Origin: Sequoia sempervirens | Taxonomy: Eukaryota > Streptophyta > Pinopsida > Cupressales > Cupressaceae | NCBI GenBank assembly: GCA_007258455.2 | Contig: VDFB02139280.1 | Coordinates: 53,524 to 117,523, forward strand | Direction: 5' to 3' | DNA length: 64,000 nucleotides | Shown here: positions 12,897-23,344 of the stretch, piece by piece | Layout of the letters: the number at the start of each line of letters is the position of its first letter | How positions within the stretch are numbered: position 1 is the stretch's first letter | The notes under the pieces: generated by a model | Seen by the model: the letters and a program-made list of their open reading frames with translations, nothing else | Database searches by the model: none | Told to the model about the DNA's origin: nothing | Program-made: the position numbers and the translations under genes

Positions 12897-14276
12897 GTGT
12901 TTTTTCAAAATTCCTTGAAGGTGGGAAATGTTGGTTCACCCCCTTTTGGTAATGGCGGTAGGTGTGATGCTAAGGTTGTTGATGGTGTGGATGTTTCAAT
13001 CTACAATGGCACTATTGGTAATGATGGTGGGTCCTCTTTAGTGTCTTTTGTTCTAGACTCTTTAGTTTCAGGATGGTCTTCTTTCCAAGCCTTGTGTAGG
13101 GTTCTTTCTAAGTCCTCATAATGTGGGCCTGTCCTCTTTTCCTTGTCCAAAGATTCCTAAGATTTTCTCTACTAGGGAAGGAAAAAAGCATGTGGGGGTA
13201 TTTTCTAATGGACCCAGCTGGTCTAATCTTTTTGGTGCTAAGCCTAAAGGGAAGAGTTTTCTCCAGATAGCTTTTTGGTGAATTCGTCGACTGGGGGGTA
13301 TTCAATGTCTATTCGTGATTGCTATTGAAAAGCATTTGGAATCGATGGACTTATCCTTGGTCAAAAAATTTATGGGTCCTCATCCAAACATTGAGCTAGT
13401 CTATAATCTTGTCTCCAAGAGATGGAGGTTGAAAGGTCAGGTGGAGGTGGCAGTGATGGCTAAGGGGTTCTTTTTGTTTTCCTTTACTTGTGTGGAGGAC
13501 ATGGTGAGTGTTCTAACTGGTGGTCCATAGATGATTAGTAAATCTTCGTTGGTCCTAAAAAAGTGGGAGGTTGGCTTCAACCCCAATTCTTGTTCTTTTT
13601 CTTTAGCCCTTGTTTGGGTTTGGCTCTCGACTTTTCCTTTGGAGTTTTGGGATGAACAAGTGTTTCCAGGTATTACAAATACATTTGGGAAGCTTCTTTG
13701 CTTAGACCAGATGACAACATCTCAAAAAATGTTGGAGTATGTGTGTTTCTATGTGATTGTAGATCAATCTGTGGATCTGCCGAAGAAGATTCTTATTAAC
13801 TCTAAGTTGGGAGGTTGGAGCCAGGGGATTGAATATGAATCTATCCTCTTTGCTTGTTTTCACTACAAAAAGTTGGGCATTGGGAAAAAATGTACCCTTC
13901 TAGGCCACCTAAGCCAACTCCTACTCAACCTCTTAAGGAGTGGAAAGAAAAGTATAAATTGAATCAGGGGTTGATTGAGGAGGTGGGAAGAGCTACGGTC
14001 CCAGTGAAGCAAACCTTGGGTGAGGCTATTAAGGAAATAGTTTTAAGGAAGGAGGAGGGTGGACAGGGGGGAGAGGCTTTTTGGGACTCTTGTAAGGCTA
14101 CCCCTATGAAGGATTCAGTGAAGGATGTTCAGACCCTTGTTAGGGAGGAGCCTTCTCTAGAAGAAGGGGATTTGATTACTAACCTGGAGGTTAACCCCTC
14201 CAGTGAAGATGAGGTATCCAAAAGTGATGAGGTTGTTCAAATGGTTGAAGGTAAAGGTTTGGAATCCTCTATGTAG
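12897..14276 (+). pseudogene. LINE ORF1 remnant (DUF4283 plus zinc knuckle)
   Basis: ORF1 proteins of plant L1 elements bind the element RNA. The frame at 13315-13962 carries the DUF4283 pattern: a Trp/Gly-rich strand, MAKGFFLFSF, a GGP followed by a stop where Trp is usual, MISKSSLVLKKW, then LEFWDEQVF. A zinc knuckle follows (CFHYKK then VGHWEKMY), with both later Cys positions changed to Tyr. An extra A in the run at about 13866-13870 shifts the frame between its halves. Downstream (13854-14276) comes a Pro-rich then acidic, Glu-rich tail typical of such ORF1s. The N-terminal part (12897-13305) is broken by several stops. Non-functional. Confidence 0.8.
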
Positions 14277-14603
14277 TAGGAGTCAACTGTTTGGTTGTTG
14301 CTTCTCTTGTCATTCTAAATATGGTGCTCACCTCTTTTGTCATTAGGGACAAGTTGGGTTGCTCCTTTCCCTTGAAGGAGCCGCCCTTTTTTCTGTCAAA
14401 ATTAGGAATAGGAAGAAAAATTCCTCTCCTTAGGGTGTTGCCACTAGAAACCATCAAAAATTTGATTGTGGGTTGGAGCCAAGGGGTAGGGTGAGACCCT
14501 CTTTGCAATAGCATAGGGAGAAAGAAAGAAAAGTAGACATTGTTGATGGCTCTTAGAAAACCTTGTTCAAGATGTTCCCTAAGAGTGCATCTTTGAATCC
14601 CCT

Positions 14604-16850
14604 ATGAAGATCCTCTCATGAAACATCAGAGGGTTGAATAACCCTCATAAGTAGGATCTCCTTGCTAATCTGGTGAGGGATCATAAACTGGATATGACTT
14701 TGATTTAGGAAACTAAAATACCTGTGGATACGCTGGATTATTTAAAGAAAAGGTTGTTCAAAGAGTGTGGCCTTCATGGCTATGATGCAGAAGGTGAATT
14801 GGGTGGGGTGGCAACCTTTTGGAATATGAAGGTGGTGGCTGGGAGGGCTATGTTTAGGGTTCCTAATCATATTTCTACTTCTCTTGATCATATTAGGGAT
14901 GATTTTTCTTGGGTTGCCTCAAATATCTATGCCCCTAATGTCAAGAGTACTCGTGAGAGGTTTTGGGGGAATTTAAACTCCTTCAAAGCTGATCACCCTT
15001 CTGATCATTGGCTCGTTATGGGTGACTTCAATACCCCTCTGAGTTGTTTGGATAAAATGGGGGGTTCCCAAGTAGATGATGAGAGTTTATTTGATTTGAT
15101 GTCCTTTATCAATGACAATGCTTTGTATGATTTCGACATGCATGGGGCTTCCTATACTTGGTTGAATTGTAGGGTTGGAGATGCATTGATTCAGGTTAAG
15201 TTGGACTAGGACCTCCTTTCTCTTGAGTGGATGGTTTATTTTTCCTTCTCCCTTTCTGCTCTCACTAGACTAGGGTTGGATCACTTCCCCATTTCTTTAT
15301 CGGTTGATGTGGTTGGTAGAAGAAACTCCTTCCTTTTTAGGTTGAAAAATGTGGGTGTCTCATCTGGATTTTAAAGATAATCTTTCCTCCTGGTGGGATA
15401 TTCAGGTGGATGGGATGACTATGTATAGAATTGCTAAGAAGCTGGCATCAGTGAAGTCTAATGTGAGGATTTGTAATAAGTCTTCCTTTGGGAATATCTT
15501 CCCTGATAAATCCTATATTGAGGAGGATTTGGATATTTTGTAGTAGACTATTCAAGCGTCGAGTTACAATGCTAATATGGTGAATTAGGAGAGTGTGCTT
15601 TCAATCCATTTACATAATATTGTAGCCAGGGAGGAAGATTTCTTGAAACAGACATCATGGCTAGTTTGGCTTAATTGCGGCAATAGGAACACAAACTTCT
15701 TCCATATTACCACCTTGAAGCATTGTGCCTCCAATCACATTAAGTGTATTTGTCATAATGGTGTGCTGATTGAGAATGATGGGGAGATTCAACATGCTGC
15801 CACTACCTACTTTGTTGAACTTTTGTCTGACAATTTTTTTCCTTCCCTAGATGCTCAAGATCAGGTGTTGAATGTAATTCCTAGAATTGTGACTAATGAT
15901 CTTAATAGCATGTTGTGTTGTATCCCTTCTGTAGAGAAAATTAAGAAATCGGTCTTCTCTTTTGCTGGCAATAAAGCGCCTGGTCCAAATGACTTCCCTA
16001 TGTTCTTCTTCCAAGAATTCTAGATGATTGTCTCCAAGGAGGTGGTGGATGCTACCAAGGAGTGTTTTGGTAGTCGTAATCTATTGAAGGAGCTAAATTT
16101 AAATACCTTCATTGTGTTGATTTTGAAGACTCTTGGTGCTTCACCTTCAATGAGTTTTGGCCCATCATCCTCTACAATTCCTTTTATAAAATCTTCTCCA
16201 AGGTCCTTGTGTTAAGGTTGTAGTGGGTTCTTCCCTTGATTATTTCTTTGCTTCAGTGTGGTTTTGTGTCAAGTAGGTAAATTATTGACCCTATTATTGC
16301 TATTCATGAAAACATTCACTCACTAATGGTTAATAAGAGGGTTTTTTTGTTAAAACTGGATCTGGTGAAGGCATATGATCATGTGAATTGACAATTTCTA
16401 TTTAAAGTTTTATCTACTTTTGGTTTCTTTGTCAATTTTTTGAAGCTGATTCAAGGTCTCACCTTGACAGTGTCTTTTTCTATGTTGGTTAATGGCTCGC
16501 CTTCAAATTTCGTTAAGAGTTATAGGGGTGTGAGATAGGGTGACCCTATTTTTCCTTCCTCTTCATCATTTTGGTAGAAGCTCTTGGGAGATCTATTCAG
16601 TAGAAAGTTTCTTCGGGTATTATAAAGGGGCTTCAACCCACTTCTTCCTCTCCTCCCTACTCGCATCAACAATTTGTTGATGACACAATTATTATGGGAG
16701 AGTTGTTTGTTGCAGAAGCCAAATCCATCAAATTGGTTCTTTAGAAGTATGAGGTTGCTTCGAGTCAATTGGTGAGTCTTCCTAAGAGTACACTTTTTGA
16801 AAGAAAAAAGGTTCTACTAACCAAGGCAGGGATTGACAAGGTTCTAAGAA
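14604..16850 (+). pseudogene. LINE ORF2 remnant (APE endonuclease and reverse transcriptase)
   Basis: ORF2 nicks the target and primes cDNA synthesis. From ATG 14604 the frame reads MKILS-stop-NIRGLNNP, the endonuclease N-terminus with the usual Trp lost to a stop, then ETKIP preceded by a stop. MGDFNTPL follows at about 15018-15041, and GLDHFPISL near 15275, where the family has Ser-Asp-His. The RT section includes KAPGPNDFPMFFFQ (15970-16017), LDLVKAYDHVN (about 16354), RGVR-stop-GDP and the catalytic FVDD at 16673-16684. Frameshifts occur near 16130 and 16545. Many stops sit at Gln or Trp codons of the family pattern, in line with C-to-T or G-to-A decay. Confidence 0.85.
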
Positions 16851-18783
16851 CTACCAAAAATACTGACAACAGGTAGCACTAGGTAAAGGGGCCAGTCACC
16901 ACAATGACACAAAGGGCTTAAGTTATGACTTAAGCAACCTACAACCTCTTGTACACAGTCAACATCAAAACATAAAAAAATTTCATCACCATGATTGCAA
17001 TACCTAGGCTTATCTACTAAACCTTAATTCTATCTGAGAGCGTAATTAATTCCTTTCTGAGTGCACAACTTGTCATCAAGATCTGCAAATTACATTTTTG
17101 GAATGCTCTCAAAAAACCTATATCAAATCTATTGCTAGTTTTCTCCTTAGACATTTGGAAGTAACTTATGCAACATCAATGCTTCCTATAACACCCTTTT
17201 GACATCAGTGACAACATATTTCCAACACCTATCAATGTCTTGGGGGTTAGTGTCTCCAGTAGGTTGGTTCCTACAAATACATTTGGGGATTGGTGTCTTC
17301 GATGGGTTGGTGCCTACTTCATATTGTAAATTCCCCTATTATATTCCTATTTTGTGAGGCTAGATTTGGACAATAGATCCAATTAGCTATTGTCAGTGTA
17401 GTTTTTCCCTTCTTGGGTTTCCACATACATCTGGTGTTCTCATGTGTGTATGTGTATTCATGATTGTTTCTTGATTACCAATAGTAAAGATTCAAGTTTT
17501 CTTTAAATTCCCAATATACATTAATGAAATATGAATAGATTTGAGTTCATATTTTTGTGGATTTTTTGTAAATAAATAATTATTTATTATACATGTACTG
17601 CAAGTTTTTTAAAATATTAATAAAAATGTTTTTAACCTATCTAATTTAGTCAAAATATATGAAATTAATTTTTTTTAATATTAGAGTTGATGAGCTATAT
17701 AAGTGACACATCTTTGAAATTCGATTTAAAATATGTATAGTTTGATAGTTGTGGACTTTTTTCTTGATATGTATATCAATTAAAAATTTAAACAATGAGT
17801 ACATAAAAAACTTAATAAGAATTGCCCAATAGAATTATAATGAAACATATATTATATTGTTAGAATCATCAACATTGCTTAGATATACTAATTTCATTAA
17901 TCAGATTTATATAAAAAAATGTTCAACGCCAAAAGTGAGGTCACAAAGTCTATAAAGACCCCCTTAGCTTATGACTTACCTTGAAAATATGCCTCTAGAA
18001 TTGTCAAGCCTAATTTTAATGTAATTCCATAATAAATAAATAAATAAAAATACAAAAAAAAATTGATATCCATTACTAACATTATCTATTTTGAAAAAAT
18101 AATTATATTAAAATAAATATTTAACATTTATATTATAACTTATTTTCACATTTAAAATATATTTTTAAAATTGTTTAAATATAGATTAGAAATATATTTA
18201 TATGTGGGATTATAATGTTTGATTAAATGAATTTGAAGACAATTCCATATCATTTTAGTCTTATGTTTGTAGAGGGAATCACAACAAATAACTCCCCTAA
18301 CTTTATTTTACATGCTTGTAGCCAACATTAGTTTGCTAAGCTTCAAGACACACCCTTTTAAGACAAACTTGATACTCATCAACACATATATTTGTGAAGT
18401 AGCGCAAACAATATAATACAAACCATAAAACAATTTACTCAATGTATGAACACATTCCAAGTGTGATGGCAATTTTTAAAAAACATAATAATCATTTTAT
18501 AGCAAAAGTATATTAAATACTACTAAAATCAAATGTTTATATTTCTATGTAAATATACAAGTAAATTATATCTTAAAATATAATATTTGAAATATAAAAA
18601 CATACTTACTTTATGGATACATTATCTATAAATATTATAATAAAATTAGTGAATGAATTGAATATTTATTTACACATGTAAGGATTCAAAAAATTTAATA
18701 CTTTCTTCATAAACTTGAAATTAAGAAAACATATTTGTCTAGATGTAGTGTAATTACAAGGCAATCTCATAATTTTTCTCTTA
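16851..18783. other. Intergenic downstream of the receptor gene
   Basis: No gene is seen. A perfect 8-bp palindrome with a 4-base loop lies at 916-935 of the 16-kb block (16916-16935). Two ~36-bp near copies (TTGGGG(G/A)TT(A/G)GTGTCT..) lie near 17239 and 17282. From 17520 the sequence is very AT-rich and includes the receptor gene's 3' flank. Confidence 0.5.
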
Positions 18784-21700
18784 TTACATACTTATAAATC
18801 TATTCAATAAACTAATTGCCATATCATCTAAGACTTGAATGAATCTTCTCCTCCAATGCCTTTTTATAGCCAAGATTCCAAACACTCCCCAAAATCCAAT
18901 AGCAACACTGACCATCCACTCTACATACCAGTGCCATGGAATTCTTCCTCCTTGGTCTCCTTTTCCTAGAAGAGGAGTCGATATGCTAGAATTTGATCTC
19001 TCTCCACATCTACATGATCTATTATTAACTGGGAATCCACAAAGATTAGGGTTCCCAGAGAAATAAGTAGAATTGAATGTATTAAATTGTCTTCCTGTTG
19101 GTATTTTTCCACAAAGCATGTTGTTAGATACAACGAAAAAGCTCATATAGGAAACTTGTAGCAGTTCATTTGGAATCCTTCCATGCAATTTATTGTTTGA
19201 AAGATCAAGTGACTCTAACTCTGTAAGCATTCCAAAGCTTTTTGGAATCTCTCCTTTAAGACTATTATATGATAAGTTTAATGTGTGAAGACCTTGAAGA
19301 TTTCCAAATACTGAAGGAATGTTACCTGATAGATCATTTGCAGATAGATCAATGCAGGTTATAAGTAGCATCACTGAACTAAAATACACCATTTCTAATC
19401 CTTTGTTGAACACTTGGATCTCTTCTTTATAGTAATAGGAGCTAGCACCATTGTCATGTGAGCTTCCCACTATTGGATTCCTCATACTTGTCAATGTTGC
19501 TAACTCTGTCGGGATGACACCAACCAAACTATTGTGTGAAATATCTAAAACATGGAGACTTGATAGATTGCTTAATTGATGTGGAATATGTCCTTCAAAT
19601 TTATTTGACCTCAAAACAAGTATCATCAACTTAGGGAACTGGCCTAACCAAGTTGGTATGTTCCCAGAAAAAAGATTATTAGCCAAATCTAAAATTTGTA
19701 AGCTAGAACAGTTCTTGAGGCTTGATGGCAAGTTTCCCTTCAACTTATTTCCATTGAGATGAAGTGAACTGAGTTGGCTTAACATTCCCATATGATATGG
19801 TATCTCTTCTATTAAACCATTATTTGCTAGGTTTAATACTATTAAAGTAGAGCAATCCATTATGCTTGATGGAATTTTACCAGACAAGTTGTTCTTTGAG
19901 AGATCCAAAATCTTCATATTTTGCAGAAGACCAATTGAAGAAGGTATATCACCACGTAGATCATTTGCTGAAAATGACAGAAACTCAATGCTTGGTAGAA
20001 GATTGCCGATATCAGCTGGAATAGATCCCGTGAATCTATTTTGAGACAAATCTAACTGGTACAAATTTGATGCCGACAATGAAAAATTTGGAAGAGGACC
20101 ATGTAATATATTATCATGTAAGTCCAAAGTATTTATAATCAAGTTGGAGGGCACAAGACCTTGCAAGTTATTGTGTGACATATTAAGGTCTCCTAGTTGT
20201 GGAAGCATCCCTAACCAATCTGGAATGTTTCCAAACAAACTATTGTTAGAGAGATCTAATTTGTATAATCTATATTGTGTGGAGAGGAATGGTGGAACAA
20301 TACCCCCAATACTACATGAAGCTAAGGATAATTCTTCAAAGTAAATTGTAGGTATCCAATTTGGTTCAATGATGACAATCAACTCATTATAGGACAAATC
20401 AAGTATTGAAAGCTTAGTCAAATTTTGAAAGAAACTAAGAAAAATGTTGCCTCGAAGATAATTTGAAGATAGATGAATGTCTGTAATACGAAGAAGATTT
20501 CCAATTGAAATAGGAATACTACCATTTAATTGATTGTCACTAAGCTTTAATGTCAGCAAAGATGAAAGATTACCCAATTCAAAAGGTATGTTTCCACTCA
20601 GCATAGTGGAAGAAAGTTCTAAATAAGTCAAAGATGGAACTTTACCGAGCGACGATGGAATCTCCCCACTCAACAAATTATTAGAAAGACGTAAGTATTG
20701 CAGGGTAGAGAGATTGCCAATCGAAGGAGGAATAGGGCCTTCCATCTTTTTTAAATATAACGTAAGAAAAATGAGGGAGGAAATATTTGCAATACAAGAT
20801 GGCATACTTCCTGATATATTAGACGATGAAAGAGCAAATACGTTAAGGTGAGACCATTCCCCGCATAATATTTGACTCAGATTTCCACTTAATAAGCTGC
20901 CCCTGCCCCCTAATAGAAGCTCTTTTAAAGTAGGCAGACGAGAGAGACTTAGGGGGAATGAACCACTTAATAATGGACAGCCGATCAACCTAACCGAAAC
21001 CAAACTAGTCATATTTCCTAACCATAAAGGCATTGACCCTTCAAAGTTGTTGCCACTCAGTTGGAGGTGGGAGAGGAAGGTGAGGTTCTGAATAGCATTG
21101 GGAATGTGCCCTGAAAGCATGCAGTTTGTAAGGTGGACTTGTTGGAGATTGTGGAGATGAGAAAGGGGTACTTCCAATTGCTTTCCTGTCATATTCAGCA
21201 CTACTCCATTAAGAGACAAGTATTTTAATTTCTGCAGCTTTTCTGTCCACACTAAACTAGGACTATGCATTTCCTCGAAAGGTGCAACATATGCTGCTGT
21301 TCCAAATTCAACCACATCTATAACAGATAGGTCCAAAAGCTCCAGCTGAGAGAGATTCCCTAATTGGTAGGGAATTGTACCATTGAACCCGGCCATGGAC
21401 AAGCTGAGATAAGCTAAGTTGTGCAAGGAGGCAAATTGCTTTGGTATTTCACCTTCAAAATAGTTGAAGCTCAAATCTAGATGTCTCAACTCTTGCAGGG
21501 CAAATAGGCCTACATGTTAAAATAACAACGAAGAACATTCAAAATACTGTAAAAGAAAGATTAAAACAGAAATTATGACGAATTGCTTCGTAAAACATGA
21601 AAATACCTTTGGGTAGAACACCAGTCAAACCATTGAAGCTTAGATCTAAATGTTGGAGCTGTTTTAATTGGAACAAATCTTTAGCAAGTCTGCCATTTTT

Positions 21701-21970
21701 CTCATCAAGCCAGTAATAGTTCACATTGTGCGTGTGATTGGCAAGATGGAGTTTGATAACATTTGAGGTGTGGGAGCTACATTCAACACCCCTCCATTCG
21801 CAGCAATTGAAGCCCTGCCATGAACGCAGTAGAGGTGCCGAGTGAAATTGGTTCTTGAATGAAAGAAGAGCATCTCTTTCATGAGGAAGGCATTGGATAT
21901 TGCAGCTTATCATCTGGTAACAGCATGTAAATGCAAACAAGCAGAGTATAGCCGAGAAGAATTCATCCAT
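18784..21970 (-). CDS. LRR receptor-like protein (RLP), plasma membrane
   Basis: Likely a cell-surface receptor without a kinase, of the kind that works with a SOBIR1/BAK1-type co-receptor kinase; ligand unknown. Exons 21607-21970 and 21509-18784 join across a 97-bp GT-AG intron (21510-21606) to give 1029 residues and TAA. Residues ~1-24 form a hydrophobic signal peptide. An LRRNT cap with a CCEW..VEC pair follows. About two dozen or more LRRs of plant extracellular type (LxxLxLSxNxLSGxIP) fill most of the chain. A non-LRR island holds YYYKEEIQVFNKGLEMVY, a few LRRs follow it, then a Cys cap. A membrane helix near 983-1003 precedes a basic 26-residue tail. This is the RLP layout; an RLK would have a kinase here. 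The start ATG 21970 has a strong GCCATGG context. No internal stop or frameshift is seen, so it is probably functional. No close symbol can be assigned from sequence alone. Confidence 0.92.
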
Positions 21971-21993
21971 GGCAAGAATTCAGATAATTTCAT
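21910..21993 (-). promoter_or_regulatory. Upstream ORF overlapping the receptor start codon
   Basis: If the 5'-UTR intron is removed, the first ATG (21993) opens a 27-codon frame that overlaps the main ATG at 21970 in another frame and stops with TGA near 21910. Its context is weak (C at -3, A at +4), while the main ATG is strong (GCCATGG). Leaky scanning would allow, but dampen, receptor synthesis. The regulatory role is inference. Confidence 0.4.
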
Positions 21994-22109
21994 CTGCAAC
22001 AACAACAATGTTGGTTAGAGACTGGATAATCCAAATTAAACAAGAATTGTCTGGATTTTAAAAAAAAAATAGAAAAAGGCCCAGCAAAAAGAAATGTATG
22101 TGTACCTAC
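21994..22109 (-). other. Probable 5'-UTR intron of the receptor-like protein gene
   Basis: On the minus strand, TTTTG|GTAGGTAC at 22110/22109 is a good donor. TTGTTGTTGCAG|ATG at 21994/21993 is a good acceptor after a pyrimidine-rich run. The 116-bp intron would end 23 bases before the start codon. No transcript evidence is available here. Confidence 0.6.
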
Positions 22110-22174
22110 CAAAAGTTGAATGGATAGATTTGAGTAATGGGGAGAAGATTGAGTAATGAGGAAGGGAAAGTGAG

Positions 22175-22183
22175 TTTATATAA
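22175..22183 (-). promoter_or_regulatory. TATA box of the receptor-like protein gene
   Basis: TTATATAAA on the minus strand lies about 65 bases upstream of the proposed 5'-UTR donor and about 205 bases before the start codon. This suggests transcription starts near 22145-22150. Confidence 0.6.
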
Positions 22184-22242
22184 GCAGAGACATGCGTATT
22201 ACGTTTCCAACACGGGAAGGAAGTCTTGCGTTCCCTTTCAGT

Positions 22243-22249
22243 AGTCAAA
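22243..22249 (-). promoter_or_regulatory. Possible W-box upstream of the receptor-like protein gene
   Basis: TTTGACT on the minus strand contains the TTGAC core bound by WRKY factors, about 65 bases upstream of the TATA box. Such sites are common by chance; a link to immune regulation is a suggestion only. Confidence 0.3.
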
Positions 22250-22329
22250 GATGAGAAAAAAATGAACGAAGCATCATGACGGTGGAAATTTAGGATTGGA
22301 CACGGGAAAGTGAGTTTAACACGGAAATT

Positions 22330-23344
22330 TAGAATTGGATGTATAGAATAGTGAGAGAGGAAAGACGTTCCACCTCACTTTATCACTTCGGTCGTCAATA
22401 GTTAAAATAATTATTATATTAACACTTGCATCTAAAGGAGGTTGGAGGATTATCTCCACAAATTATATGTATGTTATTAGAGAGTATGTGTTTGTGTATG
22501 GATGTCTATAGATTAAACAATTAATAATTAGTGTTAAACAAAGAAATTAAATAAACTTACACAAATCTAGATTTTTCGACAAATTTAGATTTTTCTTTAA
22601 AGAAATTGCGTATTATTTGATTTTGAAATATTTGTATGCGAATTTTAAACATAAAGCAATGCAAATGAAAAAGGAAAGTTGTCGTCAAAATGAAAAAAAC
22701 ATGAAAATAGAATGTTCCCATCTAGTTGACAAATCAATATGTATGCGGCTTTTAAATGATAAGTGAGATTTTGGAGGCTTTCACATGATATTTTGGAGGA
22801 CTTTACTATTAAATGGCAGGTGAAACTTGTTTTGTGACAATTAGACTCAAATCTCACACTATATGTGACCTACCAACTAGTAAATTAGTTTTGCTTAATT
22901 TATATTTGTAAGAATTGTATTTTATTATGCATTTCATACATAATAGAATAAAAAGTTAAGTTTTTACGAATGATTTTATATTTGTATTTCAGTTTTAAAA
23001 TAAAAAATTTATTTCATGTTTTAATGTTTAATTATTTATTAAATTTATAAATTATATATATTATATTAATTTAGATTATTAATATTAATTTTTAATTGAA
23101 AAAAAGTTGGTTTCTTAAAAGAGAAAATTGTTTATTCTTATATATTTTCCACTCATTTTAAGTTATTTTGTGTTGATGATTTTAGAGTATCATTTTAGCA
23201 CATTCTTTTAGTTTTTTTAATGCATTCACTATGTAACATTTTGTTATACTATATCATTATGCTCAAAATATCCATGATTTATTTTTAAAATAATGTTTGT
23301 CTTAGATTAGATTGCATCTATGATTATGTTCCCTAGAATAGATA
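22330..23344. other. Intergenic, AT-rich
   Basis: No gene is seen upstream of the receptor promoter. Two near copies of AAATTTAG(G/A)ATTGGA flank a CACGGGAAAGTGAGTTT stretch at 22285-22337 just before this interval; that stretch also recurs at about 22165. Confidence 0.5.

Larger units (their letters stand above)
12880..16850 (+). mobile_element. Degenerate L1-type LINE retrotransposon, truncated after the RT core
   Basis: Two remnant reading frames in L1 order are seen: ORF1 with DUF4283-like and zinc-knuckle segments, then ORF2 with an APE-type endonuclease and reverse transcriptase. Homology fades just after the RT catalytic motif at about 16850. No C-terminal ORF2 part, poly(A) tail or target-site duplication was found, so the 3' part is lost. 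Many stops and at least three frameshifts show it is long dead. Confidence 0.85.

Noticed and set aside
18839..20344. Plus-strand open frames inside the receptor gene
   Set aside because: They are antisense shadows of a strongly supported LRR coding sequence and show no domain of their own.
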